Notes under the pieces: generated by a model
What the model was told of the DNA's origin: nothing
Seen by the model: the letters and a program-made list of their open reading frames with translations, nothing else
Database searches by the model: none
DNA from: Marthasterias glacialis
Taxonomy: Eukaryota > Echinodermata > Asteroidea > Forcipulatida > Asteriidae
Reading direction: 5' to 3'
Length of the DNA stretch: 64,000 nt
Assembly: GCA_911728455.2 (NCBI GenBank)
Contig: OU452224.1
Span: 4,340,001-4,404,000, forward strand
Position numbers and translations under genes: made by a program
Part shown: in pieces, positions 1 to 10,170 of the stretch
How positions within the stretch are numbered: position 1 is the stretch's first letter
How the letters are laid out: each line of letters begins with the position of its first letter

Positions 1-419
1 GGGACCGCGGAAGGAGGACACCCCGAGGATGTCCAGTGCATACGGACATGCTGTGTGTGCGTCAACAATAGCCAAGGCTGCTACGTGTGTACTGGATCGA
101 AGCCAGCAAAAAAAAAACGCCAAAAAAAGAAGTCGGCAGCACCAAGGCCAATAACTCCAGAAATAATGGGGCTAGAGAGAAATTTCTTGTACCTGCAGTT
201 AGCTACCATAGACCTGAATCCGAAAATCTGGTTTTCCCGGCCAGCCAAGGCCATCTTCCGCCTTGAAACGACCAGGGAGCGGGGCTGCTCCGAGTGCGCT
301 TCAAACGCCTGTCTAATGGCACTTTTGTACACGAAGCTGTAACAGAGTGAAAACAAGACTTAGCAACGACTCTATCTCTCAAAGTATTGACGGGAAACTG
401 ACAAGTCTGACACTGTTGA

Positions 420-440
420 AAAGCCCTGCTCATGGGCTTT
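420..440. other. Conserved monomer hairpin AAAGCCC / GGGCTTT
   Basis: AAAGCCC (420-426) and GGGCTTT (434-440) are exact inverted repeats around a 7-nt loop TGCTCAT. In monomers that read GTTGGAAAGCCC the stem grows to nine perfect pairs (GGAAAGCCC/GGGCTTTCC), for example at 1,394-1,418. Most monomers keep it. Some break it without a compensating change, such as AAAGGCCC/GAGCTTTC around 34,752-34,772 and GGAAAACCC at 61,538-61,546. This suggests sequence inheritance rather than strict selection for pairing. Confidence 0.7.
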
Positions 441-502
441 CCGAAAATGCCGGTCTTGGGGCTGCGGGATAAACAGGGAGGTTGCCAGGGACCACGGAAG
501 GA

Positions 503-521
503 GGACACCCCGAGGATGTCC
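503..521. other. GGACA...TGTCC inverted repeat, the foldback insertion site
   Basis: GGACA (503-507) and TGTCC (517-521) pair around the 9-nt loop CCCCGAGGA. The same segment in other monomers is where the 916-bp foldback element is inserted: its 6-bp flanking direct repeat CCCCGA lies entirely in this loop. The inverted repeat is present in most monomers; a few read TGTCA or TGTTC instead. Confidence 0.65.
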
Positions 522-578
522 AGTGCATACGGACATGCTGTGTGTGCGTCAACACTAGCCATGGCTGCTACGTGTGTA

Positions 579-593
579 CTGGATCGAAGCCAG
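579..593 (+). promoter_or_regulatory. tRNA T-arm-like hairpin with a B-box match
   Basis: CTGG-ATCGAAG-CCAG forms a 4-bp stem with a 7-nt loop, the geometry of a tRNA T-arm. GATCGAAGC (582-590) fits the RNA polymerase III B-box consensus GWTCRANNC at every position. It is followed after one base by the A-tract. The best upstream A-box-like stretch (TAGCCATGGCTG, 557-568) is a weak match and lies only about 14 nt away, closer than the roughly 30-60 nt of tRNA genes and SINEs. I therefore read it as a possible relic of tRNA-derived SINE sequence, not a demonstrated promoter. The motif recurs in nearly every monomer. Confidence 0.35.
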
Positions 594-594
594 C

Positions 595-604
595 AAAAAA
601 AAAA
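595..604 (+). repeat. Variable A-tract of the monomer (type example)
   Basis: Ten A residues follow CCAGC here. Across the window this position ranges from about 7 A (near 62,206) to 25 uninterrupted A (45,850-45,874). It is often interrupted by T (AAATAAAA, AATAATAAAA, AATAAATAAA). It behaves like a microsatellite, accounts for most monomer length variation, and shifts every reading frame that crosses it. Confidence 0.9.
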
Positions 605-679
605 CGCCGAAAAAAGAAGTCGGCAGCACCAAGGCCAATAACTCCAGAAATAATGGGGCTAGAGAGAAATTTCTTGTAC

Positions 680-685
680 CTGCAG
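680..685. other. PstI site, usually one per monomer
   Basis: CTGCAG occurs at the same place in most monomers and would give a ~488-bp ladder. It is lost in several variants, such as CATGCAG at 17,770, 23,648, 24,624 and 33,539, TTGCAG near 19,236 and CTGCAA near 7,000. Monomers with internal deletions give odd-sized fragments. Confidence 0.85.
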
Positions 686-3600
686 TTAGCTACCATAGTC
701 CTGCATCCGAAAATCTGGTTTTCCCGGCCAGCCAGGGCCATCTTCCGCCTTGAATCGACCAGGGAGCGGGGCTGCTCCGAGTGCGCTTCCAACGCCTGTC
801 TAATGGCACTTTTGTACACGAAGCTGTAACAGAGTGAAAACAAGACTTAGCAACGACGCTATCTCCCAAAGTATGGGCGGGAAACTGACAAGTCTGACAC
901 TGTTGAAAAGCCCTGCTCATGGGCTTTCCGAAAATGCCGGTCTTGGGGCTGCGGGATAAACAGGGAGGTTGCCAGGGACCGCGGAAGGAGGACACCCGGA
1001 GGATGTCCAGTGCATACGGACATGCTGTGTGTACGTCGACAATATCCATGTCTGCGACGTGTGTACTGGATCGAAGCCAGCAGAAAAAATAAAAACGCCG
1101 AAAAAAGAAGTCGGTGGCGCCATGGCTAATAACTCCAGAAATAATGGGGCTAGAGAGAAATTTCTTGTACCTGCAGTTAGCTACCACAGTCCTGCATCCG
1201 TAAATCTGGTTCTCCCGGCCACCCAGGGCCATCTTCCGCCTTGACACGACCAGGGAGCGGGGCTGCTCCGAGTGCGCTTCAAACAACTGTCTAATGGCAC
1301 TTTTGTACACGAAGCTGTAACAGAGTGAAAACAAGACTTAGCAACAACTGTATCTCCCAAAGTATTTGCGGGAAACTGACAAGTTTGACACTGTTGGAAA
1401 GCCCTGCTCATGGGCTTTCCGAAAATGCCGGTCTTGGGGCTGCGGGATAAACAGGGTTGTTCCCAGGGACCGCGGAAGGAGGACACCCCAAGGATGTCCA
1501 GTGCATACGGACATGGTGTGTAAACGTCCACAATAGCCATGGCTGCTACGTGTGTACTGGATCGAAGCCAGCAAAAAATAAAAACGCCGAAAAAAAAAGT
1601 CGGCAGCACAACGGCCAATAACTCCAGAAATAATGGGGCTAGAAAGAAATTTCTTGTCCCTGCAGTTAGCTACCATAGTCCTGCATCCGAAAATCTGGTT
1701 TTCCCGGCCAGCCAGGGCCATCTTCCGCCTTGGAACGACCAGGGAGCGGGGCTGCTCCGAGTGCGCTTCAAACGCCTGTCTAATGGCACTTTTGTACACG
1801 AAGCTGTAACAGAGTGAAAACAAGACTTAGCAACGACTCTATCTCCCAAAGTATTGGCGGGAAACTGACAAATCTGACACTGTTGAAAAGCCCTGCTCAT
1901 GGGCTTTCCGAAAATGCCGGTCTTGGGGCTGCGGGATAAACAGGGAGGTTGCCAGGGACCGCGGAAGGAGGACACCCCGAGGATGTCCAGTGCATACGGA
2001 CATGCTGTGTGTGCGTCAACAATAGCCAAGGCTGCTACGTGTGTACTGGATCGAAGCCAGCAAAAAAAAAACGCCAAAAAAAGAAGTCGGCAGCACCAAG
2101 GCCAATAACTCCAGAAATAATGGGGCTAGAGAGAAATTTCTTGTACCTGCAGTTAGCTACCATAGACCTGCATCCAAAAATCTGGTTTTCCCGGCCAGCC
2201 AAGGCCATCTTCCGCCTTGAAACGACCAGGGAGCGGGGCTGCTCCGAGTGCGCTTCAAACGCCTATCTAATGGCACTTTTGTACACGAAGCTGTAACAGA
2301 GTGAAAACAAGACTTAGCAACGACTCTATCTCTCAAAGTATTGACGGGAAACTGACAAGTCTGACACTGTTGAAAAGCCCTGCTCACGGGCTTTCCGAAA
2401 ATGCCGGTCTTGGGGCTGCGGGATAAACAGGGAGGTTGCCAGGGACCACGGAAGGAGGACACCCCGAGGATGTCCAGTGCATACAGACATGCTGTGTGTG
2501 CGTCAACAATAGCCATGGCTGCTACGTGTGTACTGGATCGAAGCCAGCAAAAAAAAAACGCCGAAAAAAGAAGTCGGCAGCACCAAGGCCAATAACTCCA
2601 GAAATAATGGGGCTAGAGAGAAATTTCTTGTACCTGCAGTTAGCTACCATAGTCCTGCATCCGAAAATCTGGTTTTCCCGGCCAGCCAGGGCCATCTTCC
2701 GCCTTGAATCGACCAGGGAGCGGGGCTGCTCCGAGTGCGCTTCCAACGCCTGTCTAATGGCACTTTTGTACACGAAGCTGTAACAGAGTGAAAACAAGAC
2801 TTAGCAACGACGCTATCTCCCAAAGTATGGGCGGGAAACTGACAAGTCTGACACTGTTGAAAAGCCCTGCTCATGGGCTTTCCGAAAATGCCGGTCTTGG
2901 GGCTGCGGGATAAACAGGGAGGTTGCCAGGGACCGCGGAAGGAGGACACCCGGAGGATGTCCAGTGCATACGGACATGCTGTGTGTACGTCAACAATATC
3001 CATGTCTGCTACGTGTGTACTGGATCGAAGCCAGCAAAAAAAATAAAAACGCCGAAAAAAGAAGTCGGTGGCGCCATGGCTAATAACTCCAGAAATAATG
3101 GGTCTAGAGAGAAATTTCTTGTACCTGCAGTTAGCTACCACAGTCCTGCATCCGAAAATCTGGTTCTCCCGGCCACCCAGGGCCATCTTCCGCCTTGAAA
3201 CGACAAGGGAGCGGGGCTGCTCCGAGTGCGCTTCAAACAACTGTCTAATGGCACTTTTGTACACGAAGCTGTAACAGAGTGAAAAAAAGACTTAGCAACA
3301 ACTGTATCTCCCAAAGTATTTGCGGGAAACTGACAAGTTTGACACTGTTGGAAAGCCCTGCTCATGGGCTTTCCGAAAATGCCGGTCTTGGGGCTGCGGG
3401 ATAAACAGGGTTGTTCCCAGGGACCGCGGAAGGAGGACACCCCAAGGATGTCCAGTGCATACGGACATGGTGTGTAAACGTCCACAATAGCCATGGCTGC
3501 TACGTGTGTACTGGATCGAAGCCAGCAAAAAATAAAAACGCCGAAAAAAAAAAGTCGGCAGCACAACGGCCAATAACTCCAGAAATAATGGGGCTAGAAA

Positions 3601-3853
3601 GAAATTTCTTGTCCCTGCAGTTAGCTACCATAGTCCTGCATCCGAAAATCTGGTTTTCCCGGCCTGCCAGGGCCATCTTCCGCCTTGGAACGACCAGGGA
3701 GCGGGGCTGCTCCGAGTGCGCTTCAAACGCCTGTCTAATGGCACTTTTGTACACGAAGCTGTAACAGAGTGAAAACAAGACTTAGCAACGACTCTATCTC
3801 CCAAAGTATTGGCGGGAAACTGACAAGTCTGACACTGTTGAAAAGCCCTGCTC

Positions 3854-5269
3854 ATGGGCTTTCCGAAAATGCCGGTCTTGGGGCTGCGGGATAAACAGGG
3901 AGGTTGCCAGGGACCGCGGAAGGAGGACACCCCGAGGATGTCCAGTGCATACGGACATGCTGTGTGTGCGTCAACAATAGCCAAGGCTGCTACGTGTGTA
4001 CTGGATCGAAGCCAGCAAAAAAATAACGCCGAAAAAAGAAGTCGGCAGCACCAAGGCCAATAACTCCAGAAATAATGGGGCTAGAGAGAAATTTCTTGTA
4101 CCTGCAGTCAGCTACCATAGTCCTGCATCCGAAAATCTGGTTTTCCCGGCCAGCCAGGGCCATATTCCGCCTTGAATCGACCAGGGAGCGGGGCTGCTCC
4201 GAGTGCGCTTCAAACGCCTGTCTAATGGCACTTTTGTACACGAAGCTGTAACAGAGTGAAAACAAGACTTAGCAACGACTCTAACTACAGAAATAATGGG
4301 GCTAGAGAGAAATTTCTTGTACCTGCAGTTAGCTACCATAGTCCTGCATCCGAAAATCTGGTTTTCCCGGCCAGCCAGGGCCATCTTCCGCCTTGAAACG
4401 ACCAGGGAGCGGGGCTGCTCCGAGTGCGCTTCCAACGCCTGTCTAATGGCACTTTTGTACACGAAGCTAAAACAGAGTGAAAACAAGACTTAGCAACGAC
4501 TCTATCTCCCAAAGTATTGGCGGGAAACTGACAAGTCTGACACTGTTGAAAAGCCCTGCTCATGGGCTTTCCGAAAATTCCGGTCTTGGGGCTGCGGGAT
4601 AAACAGGGAGGTTGCCAGGGACCGCGGAAGGAGGACACCCCGAGGATGTCCAGTGCATACGGACATGCTGTGTGTGCGTCAACAATAGCCAAGGCTGCTA
4701 CGTGTGTACTGGATCGAAGCCAGCAAAAAAATAACGCCGAAAAAAGAAGTCGGCAGCACCAAGGCCAATAACTCCAGAAATAATGGGGCTAGAGAGAAAT
4801 TTCTTGTACCTGCAGTCAGCTACCATAGTCCTGCATCCGAAAATCTGGTTTTCCCGGCCAGCCAGGGCCATCTTCCGCCTTGAATCGACCAGGGAGCGGG
4901 GCTGCTCCGAGTGCGCTTCAAACGCCTGTCTAATGGCACTTTTGTACACGAAGCTGTAACAGAGTGAAAACAAGACTTAGCAACGACTCTAACTACAGAA
5001 ATAATGGGGCTAGAGAGAAATTTCTTGTACCTGCAGTTAGCTACCATAGTCCTGCATCCGAAAATCTGGTTTTCCCGGCCAGCCAGGGCCATCTTCCGCC
5101 TTGAAACGACCAGGGAGCGGGGCTGCTCCGAGTGCGCTTCCAACGCCTGTCTAATGGCACTTTTGTACACGAAGCTAAAACAGAGTGAAAACAAGACTTA
5201 GCAACGACTCTATCTCCCAAAGTATTGGCGGGAAACTGACAAGTCTGACACTGTTGAAAAGCCCTGCTC
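3854..5269. repeat. 708-bp unit (full plus internally deleted monomer), two copies
   Basis: Anchors 3,854, 4,562 and 5,270 are exactly 708 bp apart. Each unit is a normal 487-bp monomer plus a 221-bp remnant. The remnant arises at an identical junction in both copies (about 4,281-4,284 and 4,989-4,992), where CAACGACTCTA runs directly into ACTACAGAAATAATGG. About 267 bp of the normal monomer, including the hairpin, T-arm and A-tract, are missing. The two sides share only TA at the joint. Because both copies carry the same joint, the deletion came first and the 708-bp unit was then duplicated. Confidence 0.93.
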
Positions 5270-7238
5270 ATGGGCTTTCCGAAAATTCCGGTCTTGGGGC
5301 TGCGGGAGAAACAGGGAGGTTGCCAGGGACCGCCGATGGAGGACACCCCGAGGATGTCCAGTGCATACGGCCATGCTGTGTGTACGTCAACAATAGCCAT
5401 GGCTGCTACATGTGTACTGGATCGAAGCAAACAAAAAAAAATAAAAACGCCGAAAAAAGAAGTCGGCAGCACCACGGCTAATAACTACAGAAATAATGGG
5501 GCTAGAGAGAAATTTCTTGTACCTGCAGTTAGCTACCATAGTCCTGCATCCGAAAATCTGGTTTTCCCGGCCAGCCAGGGCCATCTTCCGCCTTGAAACG
5601 ACCAGGGAGCGGGGCTGCTCCGAGTGCGCTTCAAACAACTGTCTAATGGCAACTTTGTACACAAAGCAGTAACAGAGTGAAAACAAGACTTAGCAACGAC
5701 GCTATCTCCCAAAGTATTGGCGGTAAACTGACAAGTCTGCCACTGTTGAAAAGCCCTGCTCATGGGCTTTCCGAAAATGCCGGTCTTGGGGCTGCGGGAT
5801 AAACAGGGAGGTTGCCAGGGACCGCCGAAGGAGGACACCCCGAGGATGTCCAGTGCATTCGGCCATGCTGTGTGTACGTCAACAATAGCCATGGCTGCTA
5901 CGTGTGTACTGGATCGAAGCCAGCAAAAAAAATAATAAAAACGCCGAAAAAAGAAGTCGGCAGCACCACGGCTAATAACTACAGAAATAATGGGGCTAGA
6001 GAGAAATTTCTTGTACCTGCAGTTAGTTACTTTAGTCCTGCATCCGAAAATCTGGTTTTCCCGGCCAGCCAGGGCCATCTTCCGCCTTGAAACGACCAGG
6101 GAGCGGGGCTGCTCCGAGTGTGCTTCCAACGCCTGTCTAATGGCACTTTTGTACACGAAGCTGTAACAGAGTGAAAACAAGACTTAGCAACGACGCTATC
6201 TCCCAAAGTATTGGCGGGAAACTGACAAGTCTGACACTGTTGAAAAGCCCTGCTCATGGGCTTTCCGAAAATGCCGGTCTTGGGGCTGCGGGATAAACAG
6301 GGAGGTTGCCAGGGACCGCCGAAGGAGGACACCCCGAGGATGTCCAGTGCATAGGGACATGCTGTGTGTACGTCAATAATAGCCATGGCTGCTACGTGTG
6401 TACTGGATCGAATCCAGCAAAAAAAAAAAAAACCGCCGAAAAATAAAAGTCGGTGGCGCCACGGTTAATAACTACAGAAATAATGGGGCTAGAGAGAAAT
6501 TTCTTGTACCTGCAGTTAGCTACCATAGTCCTGCATCTGAAAATCTGGTTTTCCCGGCCAGCCAGGGCCATCTTCCGCCTTGGAACGACCAGGGAGCGGG
6601 GCTGCTCCGAGTGCGCTTCAAACGCCTGTCTAATGGCACTTTTGTACACGAAGCTGTAACAGAGTGAAAACAAGACTTAGCAACGACGCTATCTCCCAAA
6701 GTATTGGCGGGAAACTGACAAGTCTGACACTGTTGAAAAGCCCTGCTCATGGGCTTTCCGAAAATGCCGGTCTTGGGGCTGCGGGAGAAACAGGGAGGTT
6801 GCCAGGGACCGCGGAAGGAGGACACCCGGAGGATGTCCAGTGCATACGGACATGCTGTGTGTACGTCAACAATAGCCAAGGCTGCTACGTGTGTACTGGA
6901 TCGAAGCCAGCAAAAAAATAAAAACGCCGAAAAAAGAAGTCGGTGGCGCCACGGCTAATAACTCCAGAAATAACGGGGCTAGAGAGAAATTTCTTTTACC
7001 TGCAATTAGCTACCATAGTCCTGCATCCGAAAATCTGGTTTTCCCGGCCAGCCAGGGCCATCTTCCGCCTTGAAACGACCAGGGAGCAGGGCTGCTCCGA
7101 GTGCGCTTCAAACGCCTGTCTAATGGCACTTTTGTACACGAAGCTGTAACAGAGTGAAAACAAGACTTAGCAACGACGCTATCTCCCAAAGTATTGGCGG
7201 GAAACTGACAATTCTGACACTGTTGAAAAGCCCTGCTC
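5270..7238. repeat. Four diverged satellite monomers without a clear higher-order period
   Basis: Anchors are 5,270, 5,762, 6,256 and 6,749. These carry mixed diagnostic variants: GACCGCCGA in place of GACCGCGGA, ATAACTACAG in place of ATAACTCCAG, and interrupted A-tracts (AAATAATAAAA near 5,930). The copy at 6,256 has GGTGGCGCCACGG, which includes the 10-bp palindrome GTGGCGCCAC. I see no exact repeat of this four-monomer block elsewhere in the window, so it may be a boundary between separately amplified domains. Confidence 0.75.
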
Positions 7239-10170
7239 ATGGGCTTTCCGAAAATGCCGGTCTTGGGGCTGCGGGAGAAACAGGGAGGTTGCCAGGGACC
7301 GCGGAAGGAGGACACCCGGAGGATGTCCAGTGCATACGGACATGCTGTGTGTACGTCAACAATAGCCATGGCTGCTACGTGTGTACTGGATCGAAGCCAG
7401 CAAAAAAAATAAAAACGCCGAAAAAAGAAGTCGGTGGCACCACGGCTAATAACTCCAGAAATAATGGGGCTAGAGAGAAATTTCTTGTACCTGCAGTTAG
7501 CTACCATAGTCTTGCATCCGAAAATCTGGTTTTCCCGGCCAGCCAGGGCCATCTTCCGCCTTGAAACGACCAGGGAGCGGGGCTGCTCCGAGTGCGCTTC
7601 AAACGCCTGTCTAATGGCACTTTTGTACACGAAGCTGTAACAGAGTGAAAACAAGACTTGGCAACGACTGTATCTCCTAAAGTATTGGCGGGAAACTGAC
7701 AAGTCTAACACTGTTGAAAAGCCCTGCTCATGGGCTTTCCGAAAATGCCGGTCTTGGGGCTGCGGGATAAACAGGGAGGTTGCCAGGGACCACGGAAAGA
7801 GGACACCCCGAGGATGTCCAGTGTATACGGACATGCTGTGTGTGCGTCAACAATAGCCAAGGCTGCTACGTGTGTACTGGATCGAAGCCAGTAAAAAAAA
7901 AAACGCCGAAAAAAGAAGTCGGCAGCACCAAGGCCAATAACTCCAGCAATAATGGGGCTAGAGAGAAATTTCTTGTACCTGCAGTTAGCTACCATAGTCC
8001 TGCATCTGCAAATCTGGTTTTCCCGGCCAGCCAGGGCCATCTTCCGCCTTGACACGACCAGGGAGCGGGGCTGCTCCGAGTGCGCTTCAAACGCCTGTCT
8101 AATGGCACTTTTGTACACAAAGCTGTAACAGAGTGAAAACAAGACTTAGCAACGACTCTATCTCTCAAAGTATTGACGGGAAACTGACAACTCTGACACT
8201 GTTGGAAAGCCCTGCTCATGGGGTTTCCGAAAATGCCGGTCTTGGGGCTGCGGGATAAACAGGGAGGTTGCCAGGGACCGTGGAAGGAGGACACCCTGAG
8301 GATGTCCAGTGCATAGGGACATGCTGTGTGTACGTCAACAATAGCCATGGCTGCTACGTGTGTACTGGATCGAATCCAGCAAAAAAAAAAAACGCCGAAA
8401 AATAAAAGTCGGTGGCGCCACGGTTAATAACTACAGAAATAATGGGGCTAGAGAGAAATTTCTTGTACCTGCAGTTAGCTACCATAGTCCTGCATCCGAA
8501 AATCTGGTTTTCCCGGCCAGCCAGGGCCATCTTCCGCCTTGAAACGACCAGGGAGCGGGGCTGCTCCGAGTGCGCTTCCAACGCCTGTCTAATGGCACTT
8601 TTGTACACGAAGCTGTAACAGAGTGAAAACAAGACTTAGCAACGACTGTATCTCCTAAAGTATTGGCGGGAAACTGACAAGTCTGACACTGTTGAAAAGC
8701 CCTGCTCATGGGCTTTCCGAAAATGCCGGTCTTGGGGCTGCGGGATAAACAGGGAGGTTGCCAGGGACCACGGAAAGAGGACACCCCGAGGATGTCCAGT
8801 GTATACGGACATGCTGTGTGTGCGTCAACAATAGCCAAGGCTGCTACGTGTGTACTGGATCGAAGCCAGCAAAAAAAAAAACGCCGAAAAAAGAAGTCGG
8901 CAGCACCAAGGCCAATAACTCCAGCAATAATGGGGCTAGAGAGAAATTTCTTGTACCTGCAGTTAGCTACCATAGTCCTGCATCTGCAAATCTGGTTTTC
9001 CCGGCCAGCCAGGGCCATCTTCCGCCTTGACACGACCAGGGAGCGGGGCTGCTCCGAGTGCGCTTCAAACGCCTGTCTAATGGCACTTTTGTACACAAAG
9101 CTGTAACAGAGTGAAAACAAGACTTAACAACGACGCTATCTCCCAAAGTATTGGCGGGAAACTGACAAGTCTGACACTGTTGAAAAGCCCTGCTCATGGG
9201 CTTTCCGAAAATGCCAGTCTTGGGGCTGCGGGAGAAACAGGGAGGTTGCCAGGGACCGCGGAAGGAGGACACCCGGAGGATGTCCAAAGCATACGGACAT
9301 GCTGTGTGTACGTCAACAATAGCCATGGCTGCTACGTGTGTACTGGATCGAAGCCAGCCAAAAAAAAAAACGCCGAAAAAAGAAGTCGGTGGCGCCACGA
9401 CTAATAACTCCAGAAATAATGGGGCTAGAGAGAAATTTCTTGTACCTGCAGTTAGCTACCATAGGTCTGCATCCGAAAACCTGGTTTTCCCGGCCAGCCA
9501 GGGCCATCTTCCGCCTTGGAACGACCAGGGAGCGGGGCTGCTCCGAGTGCGCTTCAAACGCCTGTTTAATGGCACTTTTGTACACGAAGCTGTAACAGAG
9601 TGAAAACAAGACTTAGCAACGACTCTATCTCCAAAAGTATTGGCGGGAAACTGACAAGTCTGACACTGTTGAAAAGCCCTGCTCATGGGCTTTCCGAAAA
9701 TGCCGGTCTTGGGGCTTCGGGATAAACAGGGAGGTTGCCAGGGACCGCGGAAGGAGGACACCCCGAGGATGTCCAGTGCATACGGACATGCTGTGTGTGC
9801 GTCAACAATAGCCAAGGCTGCTACGTGTGTACTGGATCGAAGCCAGCAAAAAAAAACGCCGAAAAAAGAAGTCGGCAGCACAAAGGCCAATAACTCCAGA
9901 AATAATGGGGCTAGAGAGAAATTTCTTGTACCTGCAGTTAGCTACCATTGTCCTGCATCCGAAAATCTGGTTTTCCCGGCCAGCCAGGGCCATCTTCCGC
10001 CTTGAAACGACCAGGGAGCGGGGCTGCTCCGAGTGCGCTTCCAACGCCTGTCTAATGGCACTTTTGTACACGAAGCTGTAACAGAGTGAAAACAAGACTT
10101 AGCAACGACGCTATCTCCCAAAGTATTGGCGGGAAACTGACAAGTCTGACACTGTTGAAAAGCCCTGCTC
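7239..10170. repeat. 2,932-bp six-monomer higher-order repeat, copy 1
   Basis: Anchors are 7,239, 7,730, 8,218, 8,708, 9,196 and 9,685. Rare variants repeated 2,932 bp downstream include CTTGGCAACGACTGTATCTCC (split near 7,658), CATGGGGTTTCC (8,217), GTGGAAGGAGGACACCCTGAGG near 8,280, CCAAAGCATACGG near 9,285 and GGGCTTCGGGATAAAC near 9,713. The first monomer of this copy has its own changes (GTGGCACCACG and CTTGCATCC near 7,433-7,516), so the strictly duplicated part begins slightly inside it. Confidence 0.92.

Larger units (their letters stand above)
432..918 (+). repeat. Representative satellite monomer (487 bp)
   Basis: This copy is close to the commonest sequence and is used as a coordinate frame. 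Landmarks: hairpin 420-440 straddling its start; GGACA/TGTCC inverted repeat 503-521; T-arm-like hairpin 579-593; A-tract of ten at 595-604; GCCGA/TCGGC inverted repeat 606-624; PstI site 680-685. The A of ATGGGCTTTCC at 432 is the anchor used for all monomer positions given in other entries. The choice of start is arbitrary, as for any tandem repeat. The monomer is open in several frames on both strands, but I see no evidence of coding. Confidence 0.9.
1..3853. repeat. 1,954-bp four-monomer higher-order repeat, two copies
   Basis: Anchors 432, 919, 1,410 and 1,899 recur at 2,386, 2,873, 3,364 and 3,854, a shift of 1,954-1,955 bp. Shared private variants prove the period: AAAGTATTGACGGG (about 383 and 2,337), AAAGTATGGGCGGG (about 869 and 2,824), TATTTGCGGG (about 1,362 and 3,317), and CCATGGCTAATAACTCC with the GGTGGCGCC form (about 1,120 and 3,074). 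Neighbouring monomers within one unit differ more from each other than from their partner 1,954 bp away, the definition of a higher-order repeat. The first copy is cut by the window edge. Confidence 0.92.

Noticed and set aside
579-593. tRNA gene
   Set aside because: Only a T-arm-like hairpin is present; no acceptor stem, D-arm or anticodon arm can be folded around it.
595-604. Poly(A) tail of a recent retroposon insertion
   Set aside because: The A-tract is at the same place in every monomer and is followed by conserved satellite, with no flanking target duplication.
432-918. CENP-B box
   Set aside because: Checking the TTCG and CGAA positions of the monomer on both strands gave none that continues with the required A and CGGG spacing.
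7010-7834. 274-codon minus-strand frame, repeated at 9,942-10,766, and shorter relatives in almost every monomer
   Set aside because: The satellite has few stops on this strand and the frame spans two monomers only where their lengths suit. It changes with each A-tract, has no consistent start or end, shows no sign of amino-acid conservation, and has no recognisable domain.
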